Positions 12,441 through 14,194 of a DNA stretch of 14,194 bases are shown here, one piece after another. The DNA lies in assembly GCA_047605865.1 (NCBI GenBank), contig JASGFC010000031.1, positions 1 to 14,194 on the forward strand. Direction: 5' to 3'. The stretch comes from JASGDC01 sp047605865 (lineage in GTDB: Bacteria > Actinomycetota > Actinomycetes > Actinomycetales > Micrococcaceae). Under the pieces are notes generated by a model. The model saw nothing but the letters and a program-made list of their open reading frames with translations. It was not told the DNA's origin and did not search any database. The translations under genes were made by a program, and so were the position numbers. The first letter of the stretch is position 1. Every line of letters starts with the position of its first letter.

Positions 12441-14194
12441 TTATAGCTTACCTTCGTCAGCAAGAGCCATTTCTATTTCAGCTTCGTCTTTAGCATCTCC
12501 AGTTCCACGAAGTGGAATTTGTTTAATGAAGAGCGAAACTACAAAACCAACGACCATGATGGCAGCTGCCCACAAGTAGATATTGTGAGAACCGTTCACT
12601 ACAGCATCTTTGAACAAGGTTTGCATTGGTGGAGGCATTTTATCTAGCATCTTTGGTGTCATTGCTAGTCCGCTTCCGCCAGGCATATTCATTTGCGCAG
12701 TTGCTGCTGGTCCAAGTGCTTTCAAATGATCTTGTAAGTAGTGAACCATGTGCTGCGTGTATACAGAACCTAGGATTGATAGACCTAGTGAGCTTCCCAT
12801 GTTACGCATGAAGGTTGAAGCTCCGGTTGCAGCACCTAAGTCTTCAGACTTGACAGAGTTCTGTGCAATGGTTGTGGTAATTTGCATCAACATACCCATA
12901 CCCAAACCAAGTATTGCCATATATAGACCTGTTGTGAAACGAGAAGTATTGATGTCCATTGTACTGAAGAGGTAAAGTCCACCTACCATGAAAAGTGTAC
13001 CTAAGATAGGGAATATCTTGTATTTACCTGTTCGAGCAACAACCTGTCCAGAGATAAGGCTCATCGCCATTGCAGTCAACATCATTGGCATCATAAGGAA
13101 ACCAGAGTTTGTTGCACTTTGACCTTGGACGAACTGCTGGTACTGAGGCAAGAAGGTCATGGCTCCAAGTAAACCGAAACCTACAAGGAAGCTCAGAATT
13201 ACTGCAAGGGTATAGTTAGCGTTTTTAAACACATATAGTGGCATCACAGGTTCTTTGGCAATGGTTTGTGAGTAAACAAACATTGAGAAGAACACCACGA
13301 TTCCAATTCCAAGAACCCAAATCATTGCAGAGTTCCAGTCGTATTCACTGCCACCCCAGCTTGTCATTAGTACTAGGCAGGTAATCCACACGCTGAGAAG
13401 GAACGCACCAAGCCAGTCCACAGAAGCTCCTGCCTTTTCTGAAGGCGCAAGCTTAAGCGTTTTAGCAATTACTGTAATTGCGATAAGACCTAGAGGTAGG
13501 TTGATATAGAAAATCCAGTGCCAGCTGTAGTGGTCAGTAATGTAACCACCGATGAGTGGTCCACCAATCATGGCAGCAGGCATAACAGCCATCATGTAAC
13601 CAGAGTATTTACCACGCTCACGAGGTGGCACAATAGCAGCCATAGTAGCCATAATGTTAACCATGAGGCCACCACCACCGAGGCCTTGGAAGGCACGAGC
13701 CGCAATGAGTTCACCCATTGTATTAGATAAACCTGCAGCCATTGAGCCTATCAAGAAAATGATAATGGAAGTCATGAAGATTATCTTACGGCTGTAAATA
13801 TCGCCGAGTTTACCAAAAAGTGGTGTTGAAACTGTGGAAGCAAGCACGTATGCTGTTGTCACCCAGCTCAAGTGTTCTAGGCCACCGAGGTCACCTACAA
13901 TTGTTGGAAGTGCAGGTCCAACGATTGTTTGATCCAACATGGCAAGAGTCATGGCAATCATCAAGGAAGCAATGATGACAAGGCGCTGTTGGTGTGTGTA
14001 CACCACGTTACCTGATGAATCTTTTTGAAGGTCTAGAGGAGCTTCTTCTTTTTTCTTCTTGACTTTATCTTTTGTGGACTTTTTGACTTTTTTAGATTTC
14101 TTATCTTTTGTAGAAGATGAATTTTTAGAAGATGTAGTAGCCGTTTGATCTTCTTGGTCTGTATCCGTAGCATTGTCAAGATCATCTAAATCTT
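12441..14194 (-). CDS. MFS drug exporter, DHA2 (EmrB/QacA) family, 5' end outside window
   Basis: This is a 14-helix-type proton-driven exporter of the inner membrane; 583 residues are visible and the frame is still open at the right edge. The transporter body starts at VVYTHQQRLVIIASLMIAMT. Typical motifs follow: LAMLDQTIVGPALPTIVGDL in helix 1, SWVTTAYVLAS, the motif A-like PLFGKLGDIYSRK, and the motif C-like IGGPLIGGYITD. A Met/Pro-rich external loop precedes the last helix, and the C-terminus is acidic. Before the body are at least 62 cytoplasmic-type residues: Asp/Thr/Gln-rich, then Lys-rich with two STKDK units, then EEAPLDLQKD. A GTG at 14006 could start a 521-residue form, but its ribosome binding site is poor and the upstream frame looks coding. 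The substrate cannot be told from sequence; family members export drugs, dyes and lipids. Confidence 0.93.
   Translation of the reverse strand, partial: DLDDLDNATDTDQEDQTATTSSKNSSSTKDKKSKKVKKSTKDKVKKKKEEAPLDLQKDSSGNVVYTHQQRLVIIASLMIAMTLAMLDQTIVGPALPTIVGDLGGLEHLSWVTTAYVLASTVSTPLFGKLGDIYSRKIIFMTSIIIFLIGSMAAGLSNTMGELIAARAFQGLGGGGLMVNIMATMAAIVPPRERGKYSGYMMAVMPAAMIGGPLIGGYITDHYSWHWIFYINLPLGLIAITVIAKTLKLAPSEKAGASVDWLGAFLLSVWITCLVLMTSWGGSEYDWNSAMIWVLGIGIVVFFSMFVYSQTIAKEPVMPLYVFKNANYTLAVILSFLVGFGLLGAMTFLPQYQQFVQGQSATNSGFLMMPMMLTAMAMSLISGQVVARTGKYKIFPILGTLFMVGGLYLFSTMDINTSRFTTGLYMAILGLGMGMLMQITTTIAQNSVKSEDLGAATGASTFMRNMGSSLGLSILGSVYTQHMVHYLQDHLKALGPAATAQMNMPGGSGLAMTPKMLDKMPPPMQTLFKDAVVNGSHNIYLWAAAIMVVGFVVSLFIKQIPLRGTGDAKDEAEIEMALADEGKL
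14065..14111 (-). repeat. Short direct repeat, 36-bp period, in the MFS N-terminal extension
   Basis: The 11-mer TTATCTTTTGT occurs at 14065-14075 and again at 14101-14111, exactly 36 bp (12 codons) apart, encoding the two STKDK units of the Lys-rich segment. The spacing suggests an in-frame tandem duplication that has since diverged. Confidence 0.6.

Noticed and set aside
12441..14006. Complete 521-residue MFS protein starting at GTG 14006
   Set aside because: Possible, but the frame remains open to the window edge with protein-like composition and repeats, and the site before GTG is weak; I annotate it as partial.
1..14194. Mobile elements, CRISPR arrays or prophage genes
   Set aside because: I saw no transposase or integrase frames, no regularly spaced repeats with unique spacers and no terminal inverted repeats; the gene content is core chromosomal.

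Overview
The window reads as the chromosome of a low-G+C actinobacterium (below 50% G+C by eye; codons mostly end in A or T). The evidence is the gene order infA-rpmJ-rpsM-rpsK-rpoA-rplQ-truA-rplM-rpsI-glmM, the absence of rpsD between rpsK and rpoA, the long low-complexity tails on L17, S9 and RpoA, a type I pantothenate kinase close to glmS, and the protein sequences themselves. The order resembles Actinomycetales/Micrococcales-type genomes more than Bifidobacterium, but I cannot name a genus. I see no mobile element, CRISPR array, tRNA or rRNA.

Layout. Bases 1-552 hold the 3' end of a gene with no recognised family: a single-pass membrane protein with a Thr-rich N-side, an Ala/Ser/Asp-rich linker and a small C-terminal domain, closed by a terminator. 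Bases 650-3797 are the alpha-operon block (infA, rpmJ, rpsM, rpsK, rpoA, rplQ), starting with a good -10 box and ending in a perfect 14-bp hairpin. truA follows, then rplM-rpsI behind their own strong promoter and a structured leader, then glmM. Convergent to glmM is a minus-strand run transcribed coaA, then a VanY-type D,D-carboxypeptidase, then a rhomboid protease, joined by start/stop contacts of 0-1 nt. glmS starts divergently only 35 bp from coaA and is followed by a small SAM-dependent O-methyltransferase. The right end is a minus-strand 14-TM-type (DHA2) MFS exporter whose reading frame stays open to the window edge through a charged low-complexity N-terminal extension.

How the genes fit together. 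The left two thirds is translation and transcription machinery (IF-1, five ribosomal proteins from the core block plus L13/S9, RNA polymerase alpha, tRNA pseudouridine synthase). The centre is cell-wall precursor supply: GlmS makes glucosamine-6-phosphate, GlmM converts it to glucosamine-1-phosphate for UDP-GlcNAc, and the D,D-carboxypeptidase trims peptidoglycan stems; CoaA starts coenzyme A synthesis.

The most interesting non-coding signals are three apparently structured RNA leaders in front of rpsM (a tRNA-sized four-way junction), rpoA (a long hairpin next to the ribosome binding site) and rplM (three hairpins downstream of a consensus-like promoter). They are candidates for ribosomal-protein autoregulation. 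No wholly new multi-gene system is evident; the strongest unexplained items are these leaders, the left-edge membrane protein and the MFS N-terminal extension.
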